Source: Thermocrinis minervae
Lineage (GTDB): Bacteria > Aquificota > Aquificia > Aquificales > Aquificaceae
Reading direction: 5' to 3'
DNA: 64,000 nucleotides
Assembly (NCBI RefSeq): GCF_900142435.1
Contig: NZ_LT670846.1
Location: 648,750 to 712,749, forward strand
In this document: one piece after another, positions 1-7,484 of the stretch
How the letters are laid out: each line of letters opens with the position of its first letter
Numbering within the stretch: the stretch's first letter is position 1
The notes under the pieces: generated by a model
What the model was told of the DNA's origin: nothing
Databases searched by the model: none
Seen by the model: the letters and a program-made list of their open reading frames with translations, nothing else
Made by a program: the position numbers and the translations under genes

Positions 1-619
1 GTTTTATGCGTACGTACCCTATGTTCTTACCGGCTACGTACCCAGTGGTGTAGTCGGGATCGTCACTCCAGCATAGTTCTGCAATAACACCGCAGTGTAT
101 GTTCTTGGTTGCTATGGCTAGTGCATCCATCAATCTATTCAAGTAATGTTTTTTTATACCACGCCTCTTTAGCTCTTCCCTTATCTTACTCCTATCCTCC
201 CAATCCACTCTAACGGTTCTTATACCTCTTTCCATATCAGGTTCTAACCTCTGACCTGTTTCTACGTCAAGGAGAACGGCTCCCCTCATATTGCCACCCT
301 TTGGGTTAGGTCCTTTTTTGAGAAGTTCTATGCCAAGCCTACCTATCTCTTCCGGAATACCTTCTTCCTTCAGCTTCATTACAGCGAAAGAGTGGGCTTC
401 CTCTGGACTTTTAAAGTCGTAGCTGTAGATAGGCAAGGCCTTATTAATAACCCTGTATACTTGTACTTTCTCTACCGTTAAAACCATCTTGTCATATACC
501 TTTGGCCTTCTTATTAGCTCCTGAAGGGTTTTACGTATATCTTTTTCCTCCTTTACAAGCCTTTCGGCTCCAGATACATGCTTTCCTTCAAGTTCTGCCC
601 TCATCCTTACGCTCCACAT
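1..619 (-). CDS. bioW: 6-carboxyhexanoate-CoA ligase (pimeloyl-CoA synthetase), 3' end off the window
   Basis: It activates pimelate with ATP and CoA to pimeloyl-CoA, the precursor for biotin synthesis. The start is the ATG at 619. The protein opens MWSVRMRAELEGKHVSGAER, the typical BioW N-terminus (SVRMRA...HISGAER). Further along, AELCWSDDPDYTTGYVAG matches the conserved BioW core. About 206 codons are visible of a family that is usually about 250 residues; the C-terminus runs past base 1. The start lies 32 bp inside the 3' end of the upstream glycosyltransferase, so the two are probably co-transcribed. Family assignment rests on these two strong motifs. Confidence 0.9.
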   Translation of the reverse strand, partial: MWSVRMRAELEGKHVSGAERLVKEEKDIRKTLQELIRRPKVYDKMVLTVEKVQVYRVINKALPIYSYDFKSPEEAHSFAVMKLKEEGIPEEIGRLGIELLKKGPNPKGGNMRGAVLLDVETGQRLEPDMERGIRTVRVDWEDRSKIREELKRRGIKKHYLNRLMDALAIATKNIHCGVIAELCWSDDPDYTTGYVAGKNIGYVRIK

Positions 620-1346
620 GTTCCATCTCCCACAGGAAGAGATACTTTAGAAAAACGTATACCAAGGCGGAGAAGGCCACCGATAAGCCTCTTATACCGT
701 CCAAAAAGCCAAGTTGAAGAAAGTATACTTTTATAAAAGCCCATACGGGATTAAGAAGGAGGTTGTAAAGCCGGAACTTTCTACCCTTCTTCCTCAACTC
801 TTGAGCCACTATTCTAGCGTACTCCAGAGTTTTTATATATTGATATCTTAGGTCTTTGAAAGAGTAATGAAATATATCTCCCTTTAGCTTGCCAGCCCTA
901 CCGTTAAATATGGCTCTCTCGTGTAAAGCACCTTCAAACTTTACAGTTCCTTTTTTAAAGAGCCGTAGCCTCCATTCGGGATACCAGGCATGTTTGAGAA
1001 AGGCTCCCAGGTAAAAGGTACGCCTGGAGATGTAATAAGCGTCGTACCTGGGTTTTTTTAGCTCTTTTCTTATGGAATCTCTCAATTCTGCGGATACTTC
1101 TTCATCTGCGTCCAAGACGAGTATCCAGGGGCCCTGACATAGGGTAAGTCCATAGTTTAGTTGTTGAGAGTAACCTTCCCACTCTTTGAAAAAAACCTTA
1201 GCACCTAGAGATTTAGCTATCTGCACCGTTCTGTCTGTGGAACCAGAATCGACAACCACTACCTCATCGGCAATATCTAACACGCTCTTTATAGCTCTAG
1301 CTATATTCTCTTCCTCGTTTTTTGTCCTTATCAACACTGAAAGCAT
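588..1346 (-). CDS. Family 2 glycosyltransferase (WaaE/KdtX-like)
   Basis: A 252-residue GT-A fold glycosyltransferase. SVLIRTKNEEENIARAIKSV opens the nucleotide-sugar fold, followed by VVVDSGSTDRT and the metal-binding LVLDADEE region. The RTKNEE...WYPEWRLRLF pattern is typical of the WaaE/KdtX branch that adds a sugar to the lipopolysaccharide inner core; that substrate is inferred. The C-terminal third is hydrophobic and may lie against the membrane. It lies 3 bp after prmA and overlaps bioW by 32 bp, in the operon running from 4178 leftward. It has no obvious functional link to its neighbours. Confidence 0.8.
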   Translation of the reverse strand: MLSVLIRTKNEEENIARAIKSVLDIADEVVVVDSGSTDRTVQIAKSLGAKVFFKEWEGYSQQLNYGLTLCQGPWILVLDADEEVSAELRDSIRKELKKPRYDAYYISRRTFYLGAFLKHAWYPEWRLRLFKKGTVKFEGALHERAIFNGRAGKLKGDIFHYSFKDLRYQYIKTLEYARIVAQELRKKGRKFRLYNLLLNPVWAFIKVYFLQLGFLDGIRGLSVAFSALVYVFLKYLFLWEMEHVERKDEGRT

Positions 1347-1349
1347 GGT

Positions 1350-2081
1350 CTATCCCTTCTTTAGAAAGGCTACACCGTACCAACCTTTTAAACTTTTTAC
1401 CTTTACAGGTTTAAAACCTTCTACCATACTTATTATCCTTTTTGCTTCATCTTTTCCGTATAAGCCTGCAAGTATGAGAATGCGCAGACTTAGTGGAAGT
1501 ATGTCCTTTAGGACCTTTTCAAATATAGAAAACTCGAGGTTTGCTATTACTAGGTGAAACTGATCCTTTATATCCTTGGGTTCTGCCACTCTAAAGCTTA
1601 TCTTAAGGCCGTTTAACCTAGCGTTCTTTTTTGCCTCCTTTACGGATACTCTGTCTATGTCTATGCCAAGGATCTCAGAAGCTCCAAGTTTACCTGCGGC
1701 TATGGATAGTATGCCACTACCACAGCCTACATCCAACACTCTATAACCTTTCTTTAAGAATCTTTCGAGGAGTAGGAGGCTTACCTGTGTAGAAGGATGA
1801 TAGCCTGTACCAAAGGCACTACCTGGATGCAAGATTAGCGGCTTTAGCCAAGAGGGGACGATCAGAAAGCTACCCACCTTTTTAGGTAGGAATACAGAGT
1901 TTTTGGACTTTACCTCATAGGTTTCAACTGGATCTAAACCTTCCAACGGTTCCTGGTAGACTGCAAACCTTACTTTGCCTTGATCTCTTGAGATGACCTC
2001 TAGACTAAGGTTTTTCTCATAAAGGAGCTTTTCAAAGTCTTCATTAGGAAGTTCGTACACGAACTTCTTATATACCTTCAC
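1350..2081 (-). CDS. prmA: Ribosomal protein L11 methyltransferase
   Basis: A SAM-dependent methyltransferase that trimethylates ribosomal protein L11. The substrate loop HPGSAFGTGYHPSTQ is the PrmA hallmark. It is followed by the SAM-binding VLDVGCGSGILSIAAGKLGA and a motif IV region reading VIANL. At 243 residues it is somewhat shorter than E. coli PrmA (about 290) because the N-terminal substrate domain is reduced, as is common in thermophiles. The start overlaps the nadE 3' end by 14 bp, which implies translational coupling. Confidence 0.88.
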   Translation of the reverse strand: MKVYKKFVYELPNEDFEKLLYEKNLSLEVISRDQGKVRFAVYQEPLEGLDPVETYEVKSKNSVFLPKKVGSFLIVPSWLKPLILHPGSAFGTGYHPSTQVSLLLLERFLKKGYRVLDVGCGSGILSIAAGKLGASEILGIDIDRVSVKEAKKNARLNGLKISFRVAEPKDIKDQFHLVIANLEFSIFEKVLKDILPLSLRILILAGLYGKDEAKRIISMVEGFKPVKVKSLKGWYGVAFLKKG

Positions 2082-3741
2082 GGTTTACCGGCATCCTCCA
2101 GTCCATACAAAAGGACTTTTTACTTACCCTTACACCGAGGGGAGTTTGTCTTCTCTTGTACTGAGTTCTGTTTACCATACCTATCACTTTCTCTACCAAG
2201 CTTTTCTCAAAACCTTCTTGAACTATATCCTCTGCAGAAAGTCCTTCCTCTATGTATAGGTACAGTACCCTATCTAGGATATGGTAAGGGGGAAGCGTGT
2301 CCTGATCCGTTTGATTAGGTCTTAGCTCTGCCGATGGGGGTTTTACCAAAACCCTTTCGGGTATGTCCCTTTTTATGGAGTTTCTGTACAGGGCAAGTCT
2401 GTAGACTTGGGTCTTGTACACATCCTTTAGAGGCATAAAGCCGCCTGCCATGTCTCCGTATATGGTTCCGTAGCCTGTGGCTGCTTCACTCTTGTTGGAG
2501 GTGGAAAGGACCAAATAGTTAAGCTTGTTAGAGAGGTAGAAGAGTATGTTAGCCCTTATCCTTGCCTGTAAGTTCTCTTCGGCAACTGTTAGCTCTGAAG
2601 ATCCTAAGAGTTTCCTGTACAAATGGTAAAGCTCGTTTATAGGATACACTATGAGCTCTATACCTAAGTTCTTTACAAGCTCGTGAACATCCTCATGGCT
2701 TTCCTTAGAAGTGTACTCCGAAGGCATGAAGACCCCTACTACCCTCTCCTTACCCAAGGCATCAACGGCTAGGCATGCACAAAGAGAAGAGTCTATACCA
2801 CCGGAAAGACCTATCAACGCTCCTTTAAAACCAGATCTGCTTACGTAATCCTTAATACCAAGCAATATGGCCATGTAAAGTTCTTGGTCTTCTCCTGGAC
2901 TCTCTTCTATGGGAGCCTTCAACCTTGGCAGCTCCCTCTCTTCTACATGCGCACTCTCTATTAAATAGACAGAGTTTAGCCTTTTCTCTGAAAGTCTCTT
3001 TACGTAAGCTTTGTCAAGGTCAAGCGTTACAGTTGCCACATGCTCCTCAAAGGCTTTTAACCTGCACAGTAGTTTACCCTCCTCATTAAACACCATACTT
3101 CTTCCATCAAACACATACTCCTCCTCAGCACCCACTTTGTTAAGGTATACAAAAAAGCTCACGTTTTCAAAAGAACGGCTACTAATTAGGTTCTCTACAG
3201 GTTTATACCTACCTAAATAAAAGGGTGATGCGTTTATGCTTACAACGAGAGGACACCCTGCAGAAACGTAAAGCCTGTGAGGACCATCAGGATACCATAT
3301 GTCTTCGCATATGGCAAAGCCTACAGGACTATTACCAAACTTTACCACAAGAGGATCTTTACCTTCCTTGAAGTATCTTTTTTCATCAAAGACCGTATAG
3401 TTGGGTAGGTACCATTTCTTGTAAACACCTATAATCCTTCCTCTATTGATGAGTACTAGAGCGTTGTAAACGTTTCCATACTCATAGTATGGCGTACCTA
3501 TCACGAGGGTGGAGGATAGATCTGAGCTTTTCTCTTTTATGTAATCCAGCGCTGACATGCATGAAGTTAAAAAATCAAGCCTTAGAAAGAGATCCTGACA
3601 GGCATAACCGCTTAGAAACAGCTCAGGCAAAACCACAAGGTCGGATTGCTTGTCGTACTCAGTCCATATATCTAAGGCTTTTTCTGCATTCTTTTTTGGA
3701 TCTGCTAGATGCGACTTTACCTGGGCCAGGGTTATGTTCAT
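2068..3741 (-). CDS. nadE: Glutamine-dependent NAD+ synthetase
   Basis: It converts deamido-NAD to NAD+ using glutamine nitrogen, the last step of NAD synthesis. The 557-residue protein joins two domains. The N-terminal nitrilase-type glutaminase has the Glu-Lys-Cys triad at about E40 (VVLPELFLSGY), K109 (KKWYLPNY) and C145 (GFAICEDIWYP). The C-terminal synthetase has the PP-loop LIGLSGGIDSSL near residue 310 and the STSNKSE motif. A second NAD gene, pncB, lies at 51328. The start overlaps the membrane-protein gene by 4 bp and the stop overlaps prmA. Confidence 0.95.
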   Translation of the reverse strand: MNITLAQVKSHLADPKKNAEKALDIWTEYDKQSDLVVLPELFLSGYACQDLFLRLDFLTSCMSALDYIKEKSSDLSSTLVIGTPYYEYGNVYNALVLINRGRIIGVYKKWYLPNYTVFDEKRYFKEGKDPLVVKFGNSPVGFAICEDIWYPDGPHRLYVSAGCPLVVSINASPFYLGRYKPVENLISSRSFENVSFFVYLNKVGAEEEYVFDGRSMVFNEEGKLLCRLKAFEEHVATVTLDLDKAYVKRLSEKRLNSVYLIESAHVEERELPRLKAPIEESPGEDQELYMAILLGIKDYVSRSGFKGALIGLSGGIDSSLCACLAVDALGKERVVGVFMPSEYTSKESHEDVHELVKNLGIELIVYPINELYHLYRKLLGSSELTVAEENLQARIRANILFYLSNKLNYLVLSTSNKSEAATGYGTIYGDMAGGFMPLKDVYKTQVYRLALYRNSIKRDIPERVLVKPPSAELRPNQTDQDTLPPYHILDRVLYLYIEEGLSAEDIVQEGFEKSLVEKVIGMVNRTQYKRRQTPLGVRVSKKSFCMDWRMPVNREGI

Positions 3742-4178
3742 ACGTCTATTCTATAAAAGCCGTAAGCCATAAGAAGCACTGCCAGTGCCATTATGGGAAG
3801 CCCTACGTAAAACAACGCGAGGGCTGAACCAACGGTTAGAAGATACCCACCCAGAGCAAGCTCGTCACTCTTAAAATGTTCAGAGACCTTGGCATAGCCT
3901 ACAGATTGAAGGTATATGCCGCCTACTACGAGTACTGTGAAGAGCGTTAGGTACAGAAGTCCTATTTCCTCTTCTCCGAGTATGCCTCTTAGCCAGTAAC
4001 CACCCACTATCGCGGGCGCAAGACCTATAAGATATTTAATGTAGTAATCACCATGACCTGCTCTGTCGAGGAGATCCTTCATGGCTATTCCAAGGCATAC
4101 CATACCAATGAGGCTAAAGAGCACGTGGTAATAACCCAAGGGTATTAAAAACACTCCAGCTATTCCTAAGTACCTCAT
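3738..4178 (-). CDS. Small four-helix membrane protein, DUF996-like
   Basis: A 146-residue protein with about four predicted transmembrane segments and short polar loops. The first helix holds AGVFLIPLGYYHVLFSLIG and the last ends the protein near YGFYRIDV. The pattern resembles DUF996 membrane proteins of thermophiles and archaea, recognised by eye only; function unknown. It is the first gene of the nadE operon and overlaps nadE by 4 bp. It has no Shine-Dalgarno sequence. A TATAAT on the minus strand (4194-4189) ends 10 nt before the ATG, so its mRNA may be leaderless. Confidence 0.6.
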   Translation of the reverse strand: MRYLGIAGVFLIPLGYYHVLFSLIGMVCLGIAMKDLLDRAGHGDYYIKYLIGLAPAIVGGYWLRGILGEEEIGLLYLTLFTVLVVGGIYLQSVGYAKVSEHFKSDELALGGYLLTVGSALALFYVGLPIMALAVLLMAYGFYRIDV

Positions 4179-4214
4179 AGCATCTTAAATTATAGTCCAT
4201 GGGAGGGTGTCAAG
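4179..4214. promoter_or_regulatory. Divergent promoter with overlapping -10 elements
   Basis: A 36-bp space separates two divergent starts. On the minus strand TATAAT (4194-4189) lies 10 nt from the ATG at 4178. On the plus strand TATAGT (4191-4196) shares the same bases and precedes a GGGAGGG ribosome site (4201-4207) for the gene at 4215. The -35 elements are not clear. The promoter calls are inference from position and sequence. Confidence 0.5.
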
Positions 4215-4733
4215 ATGAGACCATTGGTAGCGAGTATGGTATTCCTTGGTTTTCTTTCCTTCCAGAGCAAAGGTATGGAGCTTAAAAGCTCTGCTTTTAA
4301 AAACGGCCAGGAGATCCCCAGAAAGTATACCTGTGATGGTGTAAACATATCTCCCGAGCTTAGTTGGGAAAATCCCCCTAGCGGTGCCAAATCTTACGTA
4401 CTCATAATGGAAGATCCAGACGCACCGTACGGCACTTTTACCCACTGGGTGGTTTACGATATACCAGCACACGTAAGGAGCTTAAAGGAAGGCTTTCCTA
4501 AGGCAGATCAGGTAGATGGTATAAAGCAAGGAATTAATGACTTTGGCTACGTAGGATATGGAGGTCCATGCCCGCCGAAGGGTCACGGTTACCACAGGTA
4601 CATCTTTAAGCTGTATGTCTTGAGCGTGGAGAGCTTAAACCTTCCCCCAAAAGCTACCAAAAAGCAGGTGGAAGAAAGTATAAGGGGGAAAGTATTAGCT
4701 GAAGGCAGGCTTGTAGGTAAGTATAGAAGGTAA
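4215..4733 (+). CDS. YbhB/YbcL family PEBP-like protein, probably exported
   Basis: A 172-residue phosphatidylethanolamine-binding-protein-fold protein. The diagnostic motifs DPDAPYGTFTHWVVYDIP and YGGPCPPKGHGYHRYIF form the anion-binding pocket. The N-terminus MRPLVASMVFLGFLSFQSKG looks like a short signal peptide, so the protein is probably periplasmic. The cellular role of bacterial family members is not settled. The ATG at 4215 has a good ribosome site (GGGAGGG). Its stop codon abuts the tRNA-Arg promoter. Confidence 0.85.
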   Translation: MRPLVASMVFLGFLSFQSKGMELKSSAFKNGQEIPRKYTCDGVNISPELSWENPPSGAKSYVLIMEDPDAPYGTFTHWVVYDIPAHVRSLKEGFPKADQVDGIKQGINDFGYVGYGGPCPPKGHGYHRYIFKLYVLSVESLNLPPKATKKQVEESIRGKVLAEGRLVGKYRR

Positions 4734-4739
4734 TATAAT
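4711..4739 (+). promoter_or_regulatory. Probable promoter of tRNA-Arg and glmS
   Basis: TTGTAG at 4711-4716 and TATAAT at 4734-4739 are separated by exactly 17 bp. The -10 begins right after the TAA of the preceding gene. Transcription would start about 3-4 nt before the tRNA 5' end at 4750, leaving a very short precursor leader. Confidence 0.6.
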
Positions 4740-4749
4740 ACTAAAGGGA

Positions 4750-4823
4750 CGGTCCGTAGCTCAACTGGACAGAGCGCGGGACTACGGATCCCGAGGTTGC
4801 GGGTTCGACTCCCGCCGGACCGG
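4750..4823 (+). tRNA. tRNA-Arg (anticodon ACG)
   Basis: Folds as a 74-nt cloverleaf. The acceptor CGGTCCG pairs with CGGACCG (4816-4822), with discriminator G at 4823. The D-stem begins GCTC. The anticodon stem CGGGA/TCCCG encloses CTACGGA, so the anticodon is ACG (read as ICG). The T-arm is GCGGG-TTCGACT-CCCGC. CCA is not encoded. The glmS ATG lies only 12 nt downstream and its ribosome site GGAAGG (4822-4827) overlaps the last two tRNA bases, so the pair is probably co-transcribed and tRNA 3' maturation would cut into the glmS ribosome site. Confidence 0.95.
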
Positions 4824-4835
4824 AAGGATAAAAGC

Positions 4836-6614
4836 ATGTGTGGAATAATAGGTTACGTAGGAGATAATCCTGCTATCTTTGTACTCCTTCAAGGTCTTGA
4901 AAGGCTAGAGTACCGTGGATATGACTCTGCTGGAGTTGCCCTTATAGAGGACGAGAAGCTCTTTGTAGAGAAGAAGGTAGGAAAGATAAGGGAGCTCGTA
5001 AGAAGCCTTTGGGGAAAACCCTTAAAGGGTACAGTTGGTATAGGTCATACACGTTGGGCCACTCACGGTGAACCGTGCGAGATTAACGCGCATCCCCACA
5101 CGGATATGAAAGGACAGTTTGCAGTGGTCCATAACGGCATAATTGAAAACTACTTGGAGCTAAAGCAGGAGCTAACAAAGCAAGGTGTGGAGTTTAGATC
5201 TCAAACTGATACAGAGGTTATAGCCCATCTTATAGCTCTGAATTATAAGGGTGATCTACTTGAGGCAGTTTTAAGCGTACTTCCCAAGCTAAAAGGAGCC
5301 TACGCCTTTGTAGTCCTTTCAAGCTTAGAGCCCTACAGGATAGTGGGGGTTAGACATGGCAATCCACTCGTTGTGGGTTTGGGTGATGGTGAGAACTTTA
5401 TAGCATCAGACATACCAGCACTCCTGCCCTTTACCAAGAAGGTGATACCATTATCGGACGGTGAAGTTGCCGACCTGAGGAAGGACAGCGTGGACATATA
5501 CGACTTTGAAGGTAACAGGGTAGTGAAGGAGGTCATAGAAGTACCTTGGGACATAATATCTGCCGAGAAGGGTGGGTTTAAGCACTTCATGCTGAAGGAG
5601 ATATTTGAACAGCCGAGGACTACGGCGGATACCATAAAGGGTTTTATATCAAGAGAGTACACGCTGCCTGTTTCTTTGAATGAGTTCAGGAGAGTTCTCA
5701 TAACCGCTTGTGGTACATCCTACCATGCAGGCCTCGTAGCCAAATACTGGATAGAGAAGTATGCGAAGGTACCGGTAGAAGTGGTGTATGCTTCAGAGCT
5801 TAGATACTCGGACAACCCTATAAACGAGAAGGACCTAGTTCTGGCCATATCCCAGTCAGGCGAGACAGCCGACACGAGGTTTTCTGCCCTTGCTGCAAAG
5901 GAAAAGGGAGCCTTCCTTGTATCAGTGGTCAACGTGGTGGGTAGTGCTTTGGACAGAGAGTCAGACTATACTCTTTACACGCATGCCGGTCCAGAGATAG
6001 GGGTAGCGGCTACAAAGACCTTTACCGCGCAGCTAGCTGCACTTTACTGCCTTGCTGTAAGCCAATCACCGGAAAGGGAACAACTCATGGCAAAGCTCCT
6101 TTCTGTTACATCCCTGATGGAGGAAATCCTGTCTAGGGCTGAGGATATAAGGAAGATAGCCCTATCTTACAGTAGTGCCAAAAACATGCTATACCTTGGA
6201 AGGTACCTGAGCTATCCCATAGCTTTGGAGGGTGCTTTAAAACTGAAGGAGATATCCTACATACACGCTGAAGGCTACCCAGCTGGTGAGATGAAACACG
6301 GTCCCATAGCTCTTATAGATGAGAAAATGCCCGTCTTTGTGATAGCTCCAAGAGATCGTACCTATGAGAAAATCTTGTCCAACGTGGAGGAGGTACTTGC
6401 CCGTAAGGGTAATGTGATAGCTATCGGTTTTGAAGGTGATGAGCATCTTAGACAGAAGGCAAAGGATGTCATAAGCATACCCCATGTGGAAGAAGATTTG
6501 AGTCCCTTCTTGACTGTGATACCTACACAGCTCTTCGCTTACTACATAGCTGACTTTTTGGGTCTTGACGTGGATCAGCCGAGGAATCTGGCAAAGACTG
6601 TAACCGTGGAATAA
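4836..6614 (+). CDS. glmS: Glutamine-fructose-6-phosphate aminotransferase (isomerizing)
   Basis: It makes glucosamine-6-phosphate from fructose-6-phosphate and glutamine, the entry step to peptidoglycan and LPS amino sugars. The ATG at 4836 is chosen because the product must begin Met-Cys (MCGIIGYVGD): Cys becomes the N-terminal nucleophile. The longer reading frame runs back into the tRNA and is rejected. 592 residues. Glutaminase domain 1-240 includes GHTRWATHG. Two SIS isomerase domains follow (LITACGTSYHAG, AISQSGETADT, HAEGYPAGEMKHG), and the protein ends in TVTVE. No glmS ribozyme is seen; there is no room for one. Confidence 0.96.
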   Translation: MCGIIGYVGDNPAIFVLLQGLERLEYRGYDSAGVALIEDEKLFVEKKVGKIRELVRSLWGKPLKGTVGIGHTRWATHGEPCEINAHPHTDMKGQFAVVHNGIIENYLELKQELTKQGVEFRSQTDTEVIAHLIALNYKGDLLEAVLSVLPKLKGAYAFVVLSSLEPYRIVGVRHGNPLVVGLGDGENFIASDIPALLPFTKKVIPLSDGEVADLRKDSVDIYDFEGNRVVKEVIEVPWDIISAEKGGFKHFMLKEIFEQPRTTADTIKGFISREYTLPVSLNEFRRVLITACGTSYHAGLVAKYWIEKYAKVPVEVVYASELRYSDNPINEKDLVLAISQSGETADTRFSALAAKEKGAFLVSVVNVVGSALDRESDYTLYTHAGPEIGVAATKTFTAQLAALYCLAVSQSPEREQLMAKLLSVTSLMEEILSRAEDIRKIALSYSSAKNMLYLGRYLSYPIALEGALKLKEISYIHAEGYPAGEMKHGPIALIDEKMPVFVIAPRDRTYEKILSNVEEVLARKGNVIAIGFEGDEHLRQKAKDVISIPHVEEDLSPFLTVIPTQLFAYYIADFLGLDVDQPRNLAKTVTVE

Positions 6615-6638
6615 AATCTATAGGAAGGGAGGTATATT

Positions 6639-7484
6639 ATGGAATTCTTTGGCGTTGAAAACTCTCCCCTTACGGTGGAAGAATGGAAGCTCCTTGAAGA
6701 TGCCATCATAAGCACTGCCAAAAACGTTTTAGTATGTAGAAGGTTCATGCCTGTAGTAGGTCCGATAGGAGTAGGACATCAGCTCATATCTTACGATGTC
6801 TTTCTAGGTGTAGAACCAGGTAGCTGCGAGGTGAGACCTGGAGAAGAGGCCCAGAGGTGCGAACCCATAAGGACTGGGATAAGGAAGCATATAGTCCTTC
6901 CCACCATATACAAACCCTTTGCCATAAGCTGGAGAGACTTAGAGTACTCCCGCCAGTTTAACCTGCCTTTGGATACTTCAGCTGCCTCCGCGTGTGCCTT
7001 TGCTACAGCTGTGGCAGAGGACACTCTGATAATACACGGGAATCCAGAGCTGGGTATAGAAGGTCTTCTCTCTGTAGAAGGAAGGCAGACCCTTTCCATG
7101 AGCGATTGGGACGTTATGGGTAACGCCTTCAACGATGTAGCCCTTGGTATTTCCAAACTTGCCAACTCAGGCTTCTTTGGACCTTACTACCTTCTTCTAA
7201 ACCCTAAAGATTACTTTAAGCTAAACAGAGTCTACCATAACACAGGTCTTCTGGAGCTTGAACAGATAAAGAAGCTAGTAAAAGAAGTCTTCTATACACC
7301 TATAGTTCCTGAAGGAAAGGCCATACTCCTATCAGCAGGCCCGCAGAACATGGACATAGTAATAGGTATGGACATGACCCTGGTCTACGTAGAGACTTCC
7401 AACATGGTCCATGAGTTCAGAGTAATGGAGGTGTTAGCACCGAGGATAAAAAGACCGGGTGCCATAGTGGTCATCGGAGGATAG
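6639..7484 (+). CDS. Encapsulin shell protein (family 1-like), no adjacent cargo
   Basis: 281 residues with the HK97 capsid fold of encapsulin nanocompartments, recognised by resemblance to Thermotoga maritima encapsulin. Matches are MEFFGVENSPLTVEEW at the N-terminus, GRKF/GPxG-like CRRFMPVVGPIGVG, GIEGLLSVEGRQT, and SGFFGPYYLLLNPKDYF. Relative to the Thermotoga protein there is an insertion of about 13 residues before GIRKHIVLPTI, in the region equivalent to the E-loop, carrying C63 and C74. C33 and C119 are the other cysteines. A strong ribosome site (GGGAGGT) precedes the ATG, 24 bp after glmS. The 3' end overlaps topA (convergent) by 14 bp. No ferritin-like, DyP, hemerythrin or other known cargo gene is adjacent, so cargo is unknown. 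Confidence 0.82.
   Translation: MEFFGVENSPLTVEEWKLLEDAIISTAKNVLVCRRFMPVVGPIGVGHQLISYDVFLGVEPGSCEVRPGEEAQRCEPIRTGIRKHIVLPTIYKPFAISWRDLEYSRQFNLPLDTSAASACAFATAVAEDTLIIHGNPELGIEGLLSVEGRQTLSMSDWDVMGNAFNDVALGISKLANSGFFGPYYLLLNPKDYFKLNRVYHNTGLLELEQIKKLVKEVFYTPIVPEGKAILLSAGPQNMDIVIGMDMTLVYVETSNMVHEFRVMEVLAPRIKRPGAIVVIGG

Noticed and set aside
4797-4835. Upstream extension of the glmS reading frame
   Set aside because: It runs through the tRNA-Arg 3' end, and GlmS needs Cys right after the initiator Met; the ATG at 4836 gives MCGIIGY.
6639-7484. Prophage capsid gene
   Set aside because: The fold is shared with phage HK97 capsid, but no portal, terminase or tail gene is near and the sequence matches encapsulin blocks.
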